Positions 1 to 6,450 of a stretch of DNA of 11,153 nt are shown piece by piece. The notes beneath the pieces are model-generated. The model worked only from the letters and a program-made list of their open reading frames with translations. It did not search any database and was not told where the DNA came from. Made by a program: the position numbers and the translations under genes. Source of the DNA: an uncultured Christensenellaceae bacterium. Lineage in GTDB: Bacteria; Bacillota; Clostridia; Christensenellales; Pumilibacteraceae. The stretch is from the NCBI GenBank assembly GCA_910588315.1, contig CAJUQF010000063.1, positions 1 through 11,153 on the forward strand, given 5' to 3'. Numbering within the stretch: position 1 is the stretch's first letter; each line of letters begins with the position of its first letter.

Positions 1-636
1 GAGTTCGCCGATAGAGACTTTGGCTATATACGGCGTAAGATTGTTGGGTATGCCCTTGGGATCCTCGCCTATCATGCCGCTTTCATGCGCGCCGACGGGA
101 TTGAAGTACCTGAGCAATACCACCGTCCACTCGTTATCCGCGGCGAACACGTCGCGCAGCATGAGTTCTTGGAAATACTTGCTCGTGCCGTAAGGATTAG
201 TAGTGCCGCCGATCCTGCACGTTTCGTCGAGCGGGAGTTTTTCCGGCGTGCCGTACACGGTAGCGGACGACGAGAATACAATACTTTTGCAACCGCCGTT
301 ACGCATTGCGTCGAGCAGTACGAGCGTGCCTACAAGGTTGTTGTCGTAATATTCTATAGGCTTTGCGCACGATTCGCCCACCGCTTTAAGTCCGGCAAAG
401 TGTATCACGCTTTGTATCTTGTTTTCCGCAAATATTTTATCCAAAAGCTTGCGATCGCGAATATCGCCCTTGTAGAGTTTGATCTTCTTGCCCGTTATCT
501 TTTCCACTCGGCGCACGCTTTCCGCCGACGAATTGCAAAAGTTATCGATAACGATTACGTCGTGACCGCTTTGCAACAGTTCCACACATGTATGCGACCC
601 GATATATCCCGCGCCGCCCGTAACAAGAATAGCCAT
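1..636 (-). CDS. galE: UDP-glucose 4-epimerase GalE (3' end cut by window edge)
   Basis: NAD-dependent epimerase that interconverts UDP-galactose and UDP-glucose in the cytoplasm, closing the Leloir pathway. The first 212 residues are visible of about 330-340 expected; the C-terminal substrate-binding part lies beyond the left edge. The N-terminus carries the Rossmann nucleotide-binding motif TGGAGYIGSH (residues 6-15). The catalytic set matches E. coli GalE numbering: S124 within SSSATVYG (122-129), and Tyr149 and Lys153 in YGTSK. The RYFNPVGAH stretch (176-184) is also typical of the family. The ATG at 636 is supported by AAGGAG at 646-651, 9 nt upstream. It is the last visible gene of galT-galK-galE, 18 bp after galK. 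Identification is near certain; whether the missing C-terminus is intact cannot be seen. Confidence 0.97.
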   Translation of the reverse strand, partial: MAILVTGGAGYIGSHTCVELLQSGHDVIVIDNFCNSSAESVRRVEKITGKKIKLYKGDIRDRKLLDKIFAENKIQSVIHFAGLKAVGESCAKPIEYYDNNLVGTLVLLDAMRNGGCKSIVFSSSATVYGTPEKLPLDETCRIGGTTNPYGTSKYFQELMLRDVFAADNEWTVVLLRYFNPVGAHESGMIGEDPKGIPNNLTPYIAKVSIGEL

Positions 637-645
637 ACTTCGTCT

Positions 646-651
646 CTCCTT
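646..651 (-). promoter_or_regulatory. Ribosome binding site of galE
   Basis: AAGGAG on the minus strand, 9 nt before the galE ATG, in the 18-bp galK-galE gap. It fixes the galE start. Confidence 0.85.
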
Positions 652-654
652 ATA

Positions 655-1770
655 TTATAATTTCTCGACGGTTATGCCGTCGCCGATGTCCGTTTGATAA
701 TAAGCCGCGTCGTAACCCGTCGTACGCTTGTACTCCGCCAAAACATGTTTTTTGAAATCGGCGAGACCGGCAGTCTTTACTATCGAGACCGTGCAGCCGC
801 CGAAACCGCCGCCCGTCATACGCGATCCCAAGCATGCGGGATGGCTTTGCGCCGCCGCCGCAAGCGCGTCGAGTTCCGCGCCCGTAACTTCGTACAGATC
901 TTTGAGCGATGCGTGCGATGCATTGAGAAGTTCGCCGAGCTTTACCATGTCGCACTCTTTCATAGCAGTTTCGGCGGCCTTGACTCTCGCGCACTCGTCC
1001 ACAACGTGTTTAGTCCGATTGTAAACAGCCGGAGTAAGCAGACTTTTGTGCTTTTCGAGCGCAGCCGCATCGAGCTCGGCAAGATTCTTTATACCGGTAA
1101 CTTTTTGCAGAGCGAACAGCGCCGTCTCCGTCTCGCCGCGACGTTCGTTATATTTGCTTTCTACGAGATTATGCGGCTTTTTGCAATCTATTATGACAAG
1201 CGAACAGTCGCCGGTATCTATCGGCACATACTCGCAATCGAGCGTCGCGCAGTCCAAAAGCATGGCGTGCTTGGCTTTGCCGCAAGCGGACGCATACTGG
1301 TCCATGATACCGCAGTTTACACCCACATACTCGCGTTCCGCACGCTGTGCCTCGAGCGCTATGGCGACGGGATCGATCTTCGTATCGGTTATCGCGCACA
1401 TGGCGGCGATAGTCGAAACTTCGATAGCCGCGGAACTTGACAAACCGCTGCCGAACGGCACGGTACAGTCCTGCAACATGTCGCAACCGACTATCTTATG
1501 TCCGGCACGCTGCCACATGAGCAGACTTCCCGCCTGATAATTCCCGTAATCGAGGTCTCGATATTCGTCGAGCTTGCCGATATCGAGCGAAACTTTCTTA
1601 TCGAGCGTCGTCCAAGAAAGATTTATCTTGTTCGTACCGTTCGGGCGAACAAAAACCGTGTTCTTGAACCCGAGCGCCGCAGGGAAAACCTTGCCGCCGC
1701 AATAATCTACGTGTTCGCCGATTATATTGACTCTGCCCGCAGCACAAACTTTGTAATCGTATTTTTCCAT
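655..1770 (-). CDS. galK: Galactokinase GalK
   Basis: Cytoplasmic GHMP-family kinase that phosphorylates alpha-D-galactose with ATP to give galactose-1-phosphate, the substrate of the neighbouring GalT. The 371 residues match the family length of about 380-390. The galactokinase signature GRVNIIGEHVDY is at 12-23, with Arg13 as the expected catalytic arginine. The ATP-binding GHMP motif VPFGSGLSSSAA is at 104-115. The catalytic aspartate is expected at D157 in CGIMDQYAS, and the third GHMP motif TGGGFGGCTV lies at 319-328. All key residues are present, so the enzyme should be active. The ATG at 1770 sits 12 bp after the galT stop, and its AAGGAG site overlaps that stop codon, which implies co-transcription and probable translational coupling. 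A long open frame on the opposite strand is a codon-bias shadow. Confidence 0.98.
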   Translation of the reverse strand: MEKYDYKVCAAGRVNIIGEHVDYCGGKVFPAALGFKNTVFVRPNGTNKINLSWTTLDKKVSLDIGKLDEYRDLDYGNYQAGSLLMWQRAGHKIVGCDMLQDCTVPFGSGLSSSAAIEVSTIAAMCAITDTKIDPVAIALEAQRAEREYVGVNCGIMDQYASACGKAKHAMLLDCATLDCEYVPIDTGDCSLVIIDCKKPHNLVESKYNERRGETETALFALQKVTGIKNLAELDAAALEKHKSLLTPAVYNRTKHVVDECARVKAAETAMKECDMVKLGELLNASHASLKDLYEVTGAELDALAAAAQSHPACLGSRMTGGGFGGCTVSIVKTAGLADFKKHVLAEYKRTTGYDAAYYQTDIGDGITVEKL

Positions 1771-1778
1771 TGGTTTCT

Positions 1779-1784
1779 CTCCTT
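1779..1784 (-). promoter_or_regulatory. Ribosome binding site of galK overlapping the galT stop codon
   Basis: AAGGAG on the minus strand, 8 nt before the galK ATG. Its first two bases are the last two of the galT TAA stop, so ribosomes ending galT finish on the galK initiation site. Confidence 0.85.
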
Positions 1785-3237
1785 AAAGAACGTGACCGTC
1801 GATGAATTCGACAGTAAGCTGTTTATCTTTGAACACCGCGGTGTTGTCGAGTATACGCGAACATATACTGCCGAGTTCGGCTTTGATCGCGGCGTTTACG
1901 GTTTTGCCGTCGCGTTTATCGCCGCAGCGCGACAGTATTTCGCCGTAAATGAATTTATAATCCGCAAGCTCGCTCGGCAGATTGCGTCGGTGAATTATGC
2001 TATCCTCTATCAAACCGAGTTCGCCTTCCAGCCTGCCGGGAAGAATGAACAGACCCTGCGCCTCGATAAGCCCTATCGATTCTTTCTTTACGACATGGAA
2101 TTCGGGGTGCGCGTGGAACACGCCGTCCGGATATTGCTCGGACGTAATGTTGCTGCGAAGAATTATACTCATTTCGTAACCGCGCTCCGTTTTTACTACA
2201 GTCGGGCTTATGGCGTTATGTATGCCGTCCTTGTCCTCGTGGATTATACCGAGTTTCGGCGCATCGTATCCCACCCATGCCGCGCGGATCTTTTCCGACG
2301 TGGTTCTTATAGCGTCGCGACTTTCGGACACGACGCGAATTACGGTGCCCGGCCAATCCAAAATTTCAAGCGTCGCGCCCGTCTCTTTATCTTTCAACGT
2401 GAACGCCGCGCCGGCTTTATGCAACGGCAAACTCTCGCCGCCGCCCTGATAATGGTCGTGCGCAAGCACGCTTCCGCCTATACGCGGCAGCGCCGCATTG
2501 CACCCGATAAAGTAATGCGGGAATCGATCGACGAAATCCATCAACCGATCGAACGTACCGATATCCACGTGCATGGGAATGTGTTCGTAGTTTACGGCGA
2601 TACCGTGCTGATAAAAATATCCGTACGGCGAATATTGCCAAAACCATTTCTGCCCGCCGAGCGTAAGATCTATAGTACGCAACGTGCGCTTGCTCCTGCC
2701 CACGAATCCTTCGTTCTCATGGCAGATACTGCACGACGGATAACCGCCGCCGACGGAATTGCCCGCCGCCGCTTTTTTGGCGTCGCGGAACTCGGGCTTG
2801 GCTTTGTTTATCGTTATGACAAGCCCGTCGCTGTCGAAACGCGGGTTCTTGTCGAGCTGCGCTTTTTTTACATAGTTATTATTAACGCAATATGTATAGA
2901 ACGCGTCCGTAGCCGCTTTTGCCCCTGCCGATTTCTCCGTCGCGTAAAACTCGTTTTGCAACTCTTCGGGCATGCGCGACAGCGCGCCCATGACAAGATC
3001 GCAATATTTCTCTCTGTCTTCCGGCTCGAACGCTTTTGCCGCTACTGCCGCCGACGCAAACTCGTCAATAAGCTCCGCTACGCCGGCATTGCCGCTCTGC
3101 GCGCCCGTAGACGGAAACGCCGCACCGAGCATATCCATGATCCCGTTTCTGACATAGTCGGCATTCTTTTCGGACAGCGCAAGATGCTTCTTCGCATAAT
3201 CCACAAGCTTATCTATGCTCTCGTAAAGTTTGTTCAT
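1783..3237 (-). CDS. galT: Galactose-1-phosphate uridylyltransferase, class II (GalT)
   Basis: Transfers UMP from UDP-glucose to galactose-1-phosphate, giving UDP-galactose and glucose-1-phosphate. At 484 residues it has the length of the class II family of Bacillota (about 480-510), not of the E. coli class I enzyme (about 350). The nucleotidyl-transfer motif is seen as HDHYQGG, with H260, H262 and Q264; in this family the second histidine is the expected nucleophile. A conserved YPSCSICHENEG segment (166-177) and HPEFHVVKKESIGLIEAQG (377-395) also fit class II GalT. The ATG at 3237 has AGGGAG at 3245-3250, 7 nt upstream. It is the first gene of galTKE, behind its own promoter and divergent from the araC gene. 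No damage is seen. Confidence 0.97.
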   Translation of the reverse strand: MNKLYESIDKLVDYAKKHLALSEKNADYVRNGIMDMLGAAFPSTGAQSGNAGVAELIDEFASAAVAAKAFEPEDREKYCDLVMGALSRMPEELQNEFYATEKSAGAKAATDAFYTYCVNNNYVKKAQLDKNPRFDSDGLVITINKAKPEFRDAKKAAAGNSVGGGYPSCSICHENEGFVGRSKRTLRTIDLTLGGQKWFWQYSPYGYFYQHGIAVNYEHIPMHVDIGTFDRLMDFVDRFPHYFIGCNAALPRIGGSVLAHDHYQGGGESLPLHKAGAAFTLKDKETGATLEILDWPGTVIRVVSESRDAIRTTSEKIRAAWVGYDAPKLGIIHEDKDGIHNAISPTVVKTERGYEMSIILRSNITSEQYPDGVFHAHPEFHVVKKESIGLIEAQGLFILPGRLEGELGLIEDSIIHRRNLPSELADYKFIYGEILSRCGDKRDGKTVNAAIKAELGSICSRILDNTAVFKDKQLTVEFIDGHVL

Positions 3238-3244
3238 TTATCGT

Positions 3245-3250
3245 CTCCCT
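3245..3250 (-). promoter_or_regulatory. Ribosome binding site of galT
   Basis: AGGGAG on the minus strand, 7 nt before the galT ATG, inside a predicted leader of about 26 nt. Confidence 0.75.
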
Positions 3251-3269
3251 ATAGATTCTCTTTACCATA

Positions 3270-3298
3270 ATTGTAGCAAATTAAGATCGGGCAAGCAA
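3270..3298 (-). promoter_or_regulatory. Predicted sigma-A promoter of the galTKE operon
   Basis: On the minus strand the -10 hexamer is TACAAT (3270-3275), preceded by TG plus one base (an extended -10). With a 17-bp spacer the -35 position holds TTGCTT (3293-3298), which matches the consensus at only three of six positions. A-T tracts including the palindrome AAAAATTTTT (3321-3330) lie upstream and could act as an UP-like element. The weak -35 and good extended -10 are what one expects of an activator-dependent promoter, which would suit the AraC protein encoded next door; that link is inference. The predicted transcript start is near 3263. Confidence 0.6.
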
Positions 3299-3340
3299 GA
3301 ATTATATTTACCAAAACCGGAAAAATTTTTACATTTTTCA

Positions 3341-3369
3341 TTGACAGCCGCCGCGCGATGATTTATAAT
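3341..3369 (+). promoter_or_regulatory. Perfect-consensus sigma-A promoter of the araC-family gene
   Basis: TTGACA at 3341-3346 and TATAAT at 3364-3369 with a 17-bp spacer, the full consensus on the plus strand. The predicted transcript start is about 3376. This lies 209 bp before the regulator's start codon, so the transcript has a long leader. The -35 boxes of this promoter and of the opposing galT promoter are about 42 bp apart, leaving room for a shared operator between them. Confidence 0.8.
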
Positions 3370-3397
3370 CTAAACATGTCGAGTCAACGACAAAGCA

Positions 3398-3412
3398 TCG
3401 CACAAGTATCGG
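3398..3412 (+). repeat. Direct repeat copy 1 in the araC leader
   Basis: TCGCACAAGTATCGG, identical to 3558-3572 and 160 bp from it. Similarity extends loosely to about 30 bp, because both copies are followed by a purine-rich GGGGAGAGGC / GCGAGGAGGC tail. In copy 1 that tail looks like a Shine-Dalgarno sequence but no start codon follows at a suitable distance. Confidence 0.75.
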
Positions 3413-3557
3413 GGAGAGGCAGCCGACGAGCCGATACGACGCAAACGGATTGCGCCCGAAATTTGTGCGCCGAGCAGGCGCGGGCCTCGAAGTCGTAGCC
3501 AAAGCGCTACGTCGAGTGGGGCGCAACGAACTCGGCGTGCTAATTTTAAGCAAGACG

Positions 3558-3572
3558 TCGCACAAGTATCGG
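3558..3572 (+). repeat. Direct repeat copy 2, abutting the araC ribosome binding site
   Basis: Exact second copy of TCGCACAAGTATCGG. It runs directly into the GAGGAGG ribosome binding site of the regulator, so any pairing with CCGATAC (3431-3437) would bring structure up to the initiation site. Confidence 0.75.
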
Positions 3573-3573
3573 C

Positions 3574-3580
3574 GAGGAGG
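3574..3580 (+). promoter_or_regulatory. Ribosome binding site of the araC-family gene
   Basis: GAGGAGG, 4 nt before the ATG at 3585. The frame is open further upstream, to a TTG at 3450, but this strong site and the match to the family N-terminus decide the start at 3585. Confidence 0.8.
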
Positions 3581-3584
3581 CAAT

Positions 3585-4457
3585 ATGCGTGGAACAAAAG
3601 AACAATGGCATTACGCCGGCTGCGAACGCGTTTGGGTCGGTAAATACAAGAACTCGCAGAATACTCCGCATTGGCACCGAGACTGCGAATTGATCTATGC
3701 CGAATACGGCGCGCTCGACGTCATATGCGACGGCGCGGTTTACGCGCTGCACGGCGGCGACGCTATGTTCATCGACGGTGAAAGTCTGCACTGCATACAT
3801 GCGACCGATCCCGACACACTGCTCGACACGATAATATTCGACAGTTCGATGATCGAAGATTTTGCCGGCACGCTCGCGTTATGCTCGCCCATTTTGTCCG
3901 ATGATTACGGTCTGCATACCGTTTACAAAAAATTGCTGGACGAACTAACGCGCAAACCGGCTCTGTATACGTTCTCCACAGCCGCGTTGGTAAACAGCGT
4001 CATGATAGAGATTTTCCGCAACGAACCTACCGCGCCTAAAAGAACGGACAAAGCCGACATCAAACTCAAAGCCCTGTTCTCCGAAATACAGGCGCATTAC
4101 GACACATTTACGCTCGACGACGCGGCGAACTTCATGGGCATGAACGCGAGTTATCTTTCGCGATTCTTTTCCGCGCGCACAGGCATGCACTTCATGCGGT
4201 ACGTCAATCTCGTACGCATCGAAAAAGCCGTCGAAATGCTGCGCACCGGCGACGACAACGTCACAGAGATCGCAGACAAATGCGGGTTCGGCACGATACG
4301 CAACTTTAACAGGATATTCAAACTGCTTACCGGATATTCCCCGTCCACCCTGCCCGACGGATTCGCTTTTTCTTCCGTCACGAAAGACCACGATTCGCAG
4401 GGCGTAAATCCGACGATGCTCGGTTGCGAACTCGTGGAATATTCGTCGTTAAGATAA
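3585..4457 (+). CDS. AraC-family transcriptional regulator, likely of the divergent gal operon
   Basis: A 290-residue regulator of the common AraC/XylS layout. The N-terminal part is a cupin-like sensor fold: PHWHRDCELIYAEYG (28-42) holds the usual HxH near the sugar pocket and is followed by beta-rich sequence with LHGGDAMFIDGESLH (55-69). The C-terminal part has two helix-turn-helix units, TLDDAANFMGMNASYLSRFF (176-195) and VTEIADKCGFGTIRNFNRIFK (226-246), ending in the typical TGYSPS (249-254). About 35 further polar residues follow, a longer tail than usual. As the only plus-strand gene, back to back with galT, it is the natural candidate regulator of galTKE, probably sensing galactose or a related sugar; ligand and sign of control are inference. 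It is expressed from a consensus promoter through a long structured leader. Confidence 0.92.
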   Translation: MRGTKEQWHYAGCERVWVGKYKNSQNTPHWHRDCELIYAEYGALDVICDGAVYALHGGDAMFIDGESLHCIHATDPDTLLDTIIFDSSMIEDFAGTLALCSPILSDDYGLHTVYKKLLDELTRKPALYTFSTAALVNSVMIEIFRNEPTAPKRTDKADIKLKALFSEIQAHYDTFTLDDAANFMGMNASYLSRFFSARTGMHFMRYVNLVRIEKAVEMLRTGDDNVTEIADKCGFGTIRNFNRIFKLLTGYSPSTLPDGFAFSSVTKDHDSQGVNPTMLGCELVEYSSLR

Positions 4458-4612
4458 GATCCTTCTCAACGGCTCAAATTGTCGTAATAAATAACATCGC
4501 CACGATACACGTAGTCTTATTACGTCAAAGCCATACCAACCCGAAAAGTCTATACGGCGGAGACGGTGTGTCAAGCGGACAACAGGCATGCGCCATATAC
4601 ACCGTCGAGAGA
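4458..4612. other. Convergent intergenic region with a weak hairpin
   Basis: Gap between the ends of the araC-family gene and the cardiolipin synthase gene. A 10-bp stem with one G-U pair (4562-4571 with 4597-4606) encloses a 25-nt loop, starting 7 nt past the cls stop. There is no T-run on either side, so it is not a standard intrinsic terminator, though it may help end or protect transcripts. No small gene is evident here. Confidence 0.3.
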
Positions 4613-6154
4613 TCACATCATAGGGGCAATAAGCCGCAGTATACTTCTGACAAGTCGCGTTGCAAGCGTTACGTCGTTGATCTCCGTTTCGGTAACTTCT
4701 TTACTGACGCGCAGCGTATCGACGAAATCGGTTTTCATATCCGAAATGGAATCGACGTTATATAATATCGCGCCGTCTTCGTAATGGAGATAGAACGATC
4801 TGTAATCCATATTGCACGTACCTATAAACGCGCGCTCGTCGTCGACTATCATCATTTTCGCATGGACGAATCCCGGCGTATAAGTATACACTTTTACACC
4901 GGCTTTCACCAAAACGGGGATAAACGACTTTGTCGTAAAATACACTATTTTTTTATCGGGGATATGCGGTATAAGTATGCGCACGTCCACACCGGAAAGC
5001 GCGGCATTGACAAGCGCGGTCTGCATTTCGTTGTCGAGAATGAGATACGGCGTTGTGATATACACGTAACGTTTCGCCGTGGATATCATATTTATAAACG
5101 CGCTTTCTATAAGATGATCGTCGCGCCCGGGTCCGCTCGAAAGCGGTTGAACGTACCCAACCGTATTGTTCGCATCGAACATACCGTTTTTCGGTAGAAA
5201 TTTATAGTAATTTATCTCCTCGTCGGAAAGGATACTCCAAAACGAAAGAAACATCGCGGTAAAGCTCCATACGGCATCGCCGGTAAAGCGCATGTGCGTG
5301 TCCTTCCAGTGTCCGAATCGCGTTTTTTTATTAGCATATTCGTCGGCGATATTGTTGCCGCCGGTATAAGCTATCTCGCCGTCGATAACCGTTATCTTCC
5401 TATGCGAACGGTTGTTGAGCCGCATATCGAAAGACAGCGTTATTTTATTGAACGGCAAGACTTTGACGCCGCCCGCTTTCAGCCGCTTTATCCCCACCTT
5501 TGGCAGCGTGAACATACTTCCTACATCGTCGTAGATCAATCTGACGTCCACGCCCGCGCCGGCGCGTTCTATAAGCGCGCGCTCTATCTCGTCCCAGATC
5601 TCGCCGCGCTCGTAAATAAAGTACTCCATAAAAATGAATCTTTCTGCTTTGCGGATATCTTCGATCATCGACGGAAACATATAGTCTCCGAGCGCAAAGT
5701 ATTCAGTACCCGTACCGCCGTAAACGGGATACGATCCGGCATTGAGTACAAGGTCGGCGCATGTGGTACCCGTGGGGTTAAGCGCCTGCCGCATATTCAA
5801 AAGCTCCGCGTTTGTCATATTGAGCAGGACCTGAGAAACGTCGGACGCCCTGCCGAGACGTTTACGAACGCGGCGCGGCGTATGCTGACGCCCGATAAAA
5901 AGATATACCAGCCAACCGAATGCCGGCGCGATCAAAATAAGCATACACCACGACAGTTTGTAACTCGGATTCATATCGTGCGACACTATATATAAACATA
6001 TCAAAAAACTGAAAAACTCGAAAACTATCCATATCCACCAAAACTGCGCGGCGGCATAAAGCACGCCCGCAACGATGAGCGCTATCTGTACCAAAAAAGA
6101 CAAAACGGTGATCGCCGCTTTTTGGGATAGAAGTTTTATAAGTTTTCTGAACAT
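4613..6154 (-). CDS. cls: Cardiolipin synthase (phospholipase D superfamily)
   Basis: Membrane enzyme that condenses two phosphatidylglycerol molecules to cardiolipin and glycerol. From the chosen ATG it is 513 residues. Three hydrophobic segments (about 12-34, 39-57, 66-87) form the N-terminal membrane anchor with the PLDc_N region. Two complete HKD motifs follow: HRKITVID (H251, K253, D258), then GGNN, and HAKMMIVD (H431, K433, D438), then GTCNMDYRSF. Both are required for catalysis, so the protein looks active. An ATG 16 codons upstream (6202) would give 529 residues. Neither start has a good ribosome binding site; I prefer 6154 because MFRKLIKLLSQKAAITVL resembles family N-termini whereas the extra 16 residues are polar. 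The gene has its own promoter and converges with araC. Confidence 0.93.
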   Translation of the reverse strand: MFRKLIKLLSQKAAITVLSFLVQIALIVAGVLYAAAQFWWIWIVFEFFSFLICLYIVSHDMNPSYKLSWCMLILIAPAFGWLVYLFIGRQHTPRRVRKRLGRASDVSQVLLNMTNAELLNMRQALNPTGTTCADLVLNAGSYPVYGGTGTEYFALGDYMFPSMIEDIRKAERFIFMEYFIYERGEIWDEIERALIERAGAGVDVRLIYDDVGSMFTLPKVGIKRLKAGGVKVLPFNKITLSFDMRLNNRSHRKITVIDGEIAYTGGNNIADEYANKKTRFGHWKDTHMRFTGDAVWSFTAMFLSFWSILSDEEINYYKFLPKNGMFDANNTVGYVQPLSSGPGRDDHLIESAFINMISTAKRYVYITTPYLILDNEMQTALVNAALSGVDVRILIPHIPDKKIVYFTTKSFIPVLVKAGVKVYTYTPGFVHAKMMIVDDERAFIGTCNMDYRSFYLHYEDGAILYNVDSISDMKTDFVDTLRVSKEVTETEINDVTLATRLVRSILRLIAPMM

Positions 6155-6202
6155 AAGTTTAAAGCTACTATGATGTCCGGTCCCACGCGTATCATATAAC
6201 AT

Positions 6203-6216
6203 GATCGATATCGATC
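6203..6216. repeat. 14-bp perfect palindrome in the cls leader
   Basis: GATCGATATCGATC is its own reverse complement. It lies in the predicted cls leader, just before the alternative ATG at 6202 and 77 nt past the predicted transcript start. It could be a dimeric protein site or a chance palindrome. Confidence 0.4.
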
Positions 6217-6299
6217 CGCGCAGCGCCGCATTGACACGTAAAACGAATATTGCCGCAAACGGATATATCGCCTTTTACGGTACGCATCACACAATGTTT

Positions 6300-6328
6300 A
6301 TTCTACCACAATAATAAGATTTAATCAA
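6300..6328 (-). promoter_or_regulatory. Predicted sigma-A promoter of cls
   Basis: On the minus strand TTGATT (6323-6328) and TAGAAT (6300-6305) are separated by 17 bp, with TGG directly before the -10 (extended -10). Predicted transcript start is near 6293, giving a leader of about 90 or 139 nt depending on the cls start. The stretch between this promoter and the terminator at 6406-6450 holds no other evident gene. Confidence 0.6.
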
Positions 6329-6405
6329 GCGGAGTGTGATAAATTCCATACACGCCGCCGCATGTCATAAGATCTAACATATCGGTCTCAACCGTTTTTG
6401 CACAC

Positions 6406-6450
6406 AAAAAAAATCGCGAAATGCCATAGCGGATCGATACGCGATTTTTT
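6406..6450 (-). terminator. Intrinsic terminator of the unknown membrane protein gene, possibly bidirectional
   Basis: An 11-bp stem AAAAAATCGCG / CGCGATTTTTT (6408-6418 with 6440-6450) with a 21-nt loop. On the minus strand it ends in a run of eight T; on the plus strand it ends in six. It begins inside the stop codon of the upstream gene (TAA at 6449-6451), so the terminator starts with no spacer. Confidence 0.8.

Larger units (their letters stand above)
3376..3584 (+). other. Long structured leader of the araC-family gene
   Basis: About 208 nt between the predicted transcript start and the regulator's ATG. Two copies of a 15-bp direct repeat (3398-3412 and 3558-3572) bracket it. CCGATAC (3431-3437) is complementary to GTATCGG at the end of either repeat copy (3406-3412 or 3566-3572). 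A central hairpin pairs CTCGA+CGTAGC (3486-3490, 3494-3499) with GCTACG+TCGAG (3506-3516), with a 3-nt bulge. CGCCGAG (3468-3474) pairs with CTCGGCG (3531-3537) around it. TTGCGCCC (3450-3457) can pair with GGGCGCAA (3519-3526), which crosses the previous helix and so is an alternative fold or a pseudoknot. It is GC-rich compared with the AT-rich promoter next to it. It could be a cis-regulatory RNA or a dispersed intergenic repeat element. I do not recognise a known riboswitch or T-box. Confidence 0.45.

Noticed and set aside
1498..3270. A 590-codon open frame on the plus strand, antisense to galT and the start of galK
   Set aside because: It lies opposite two clearly identified genes, its translation is rich in arginine, phenylalanine and tyrosine with no recognisable domain, and no ribosome binding site is seen. 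It is a shadow of the codon bias of the real genes.
3450..3584. N-terminal extension of the AraC protein from a TTG at 3450
   Set aside because: The frame is open, but the added 45 residues are unlike AraC N-termini, overlap the structured leader, and the ATG at 3585 has a much better ribosome binding site.
4562..4606. Intrinsic terminator between araC and cls
   Set aside because: The stem is reasonable but the 25-nt loop is large and no T-run follows on either strand, so it is kept only as a weak hairpin in the intergenic note.
6371..6400. Short hairpin CGGT-CTCA-ACCG followed by TTTTT on the plus strand
   Set aside because: Only four base pairs, and no plus-strand gene ends nearby for it to terminate.
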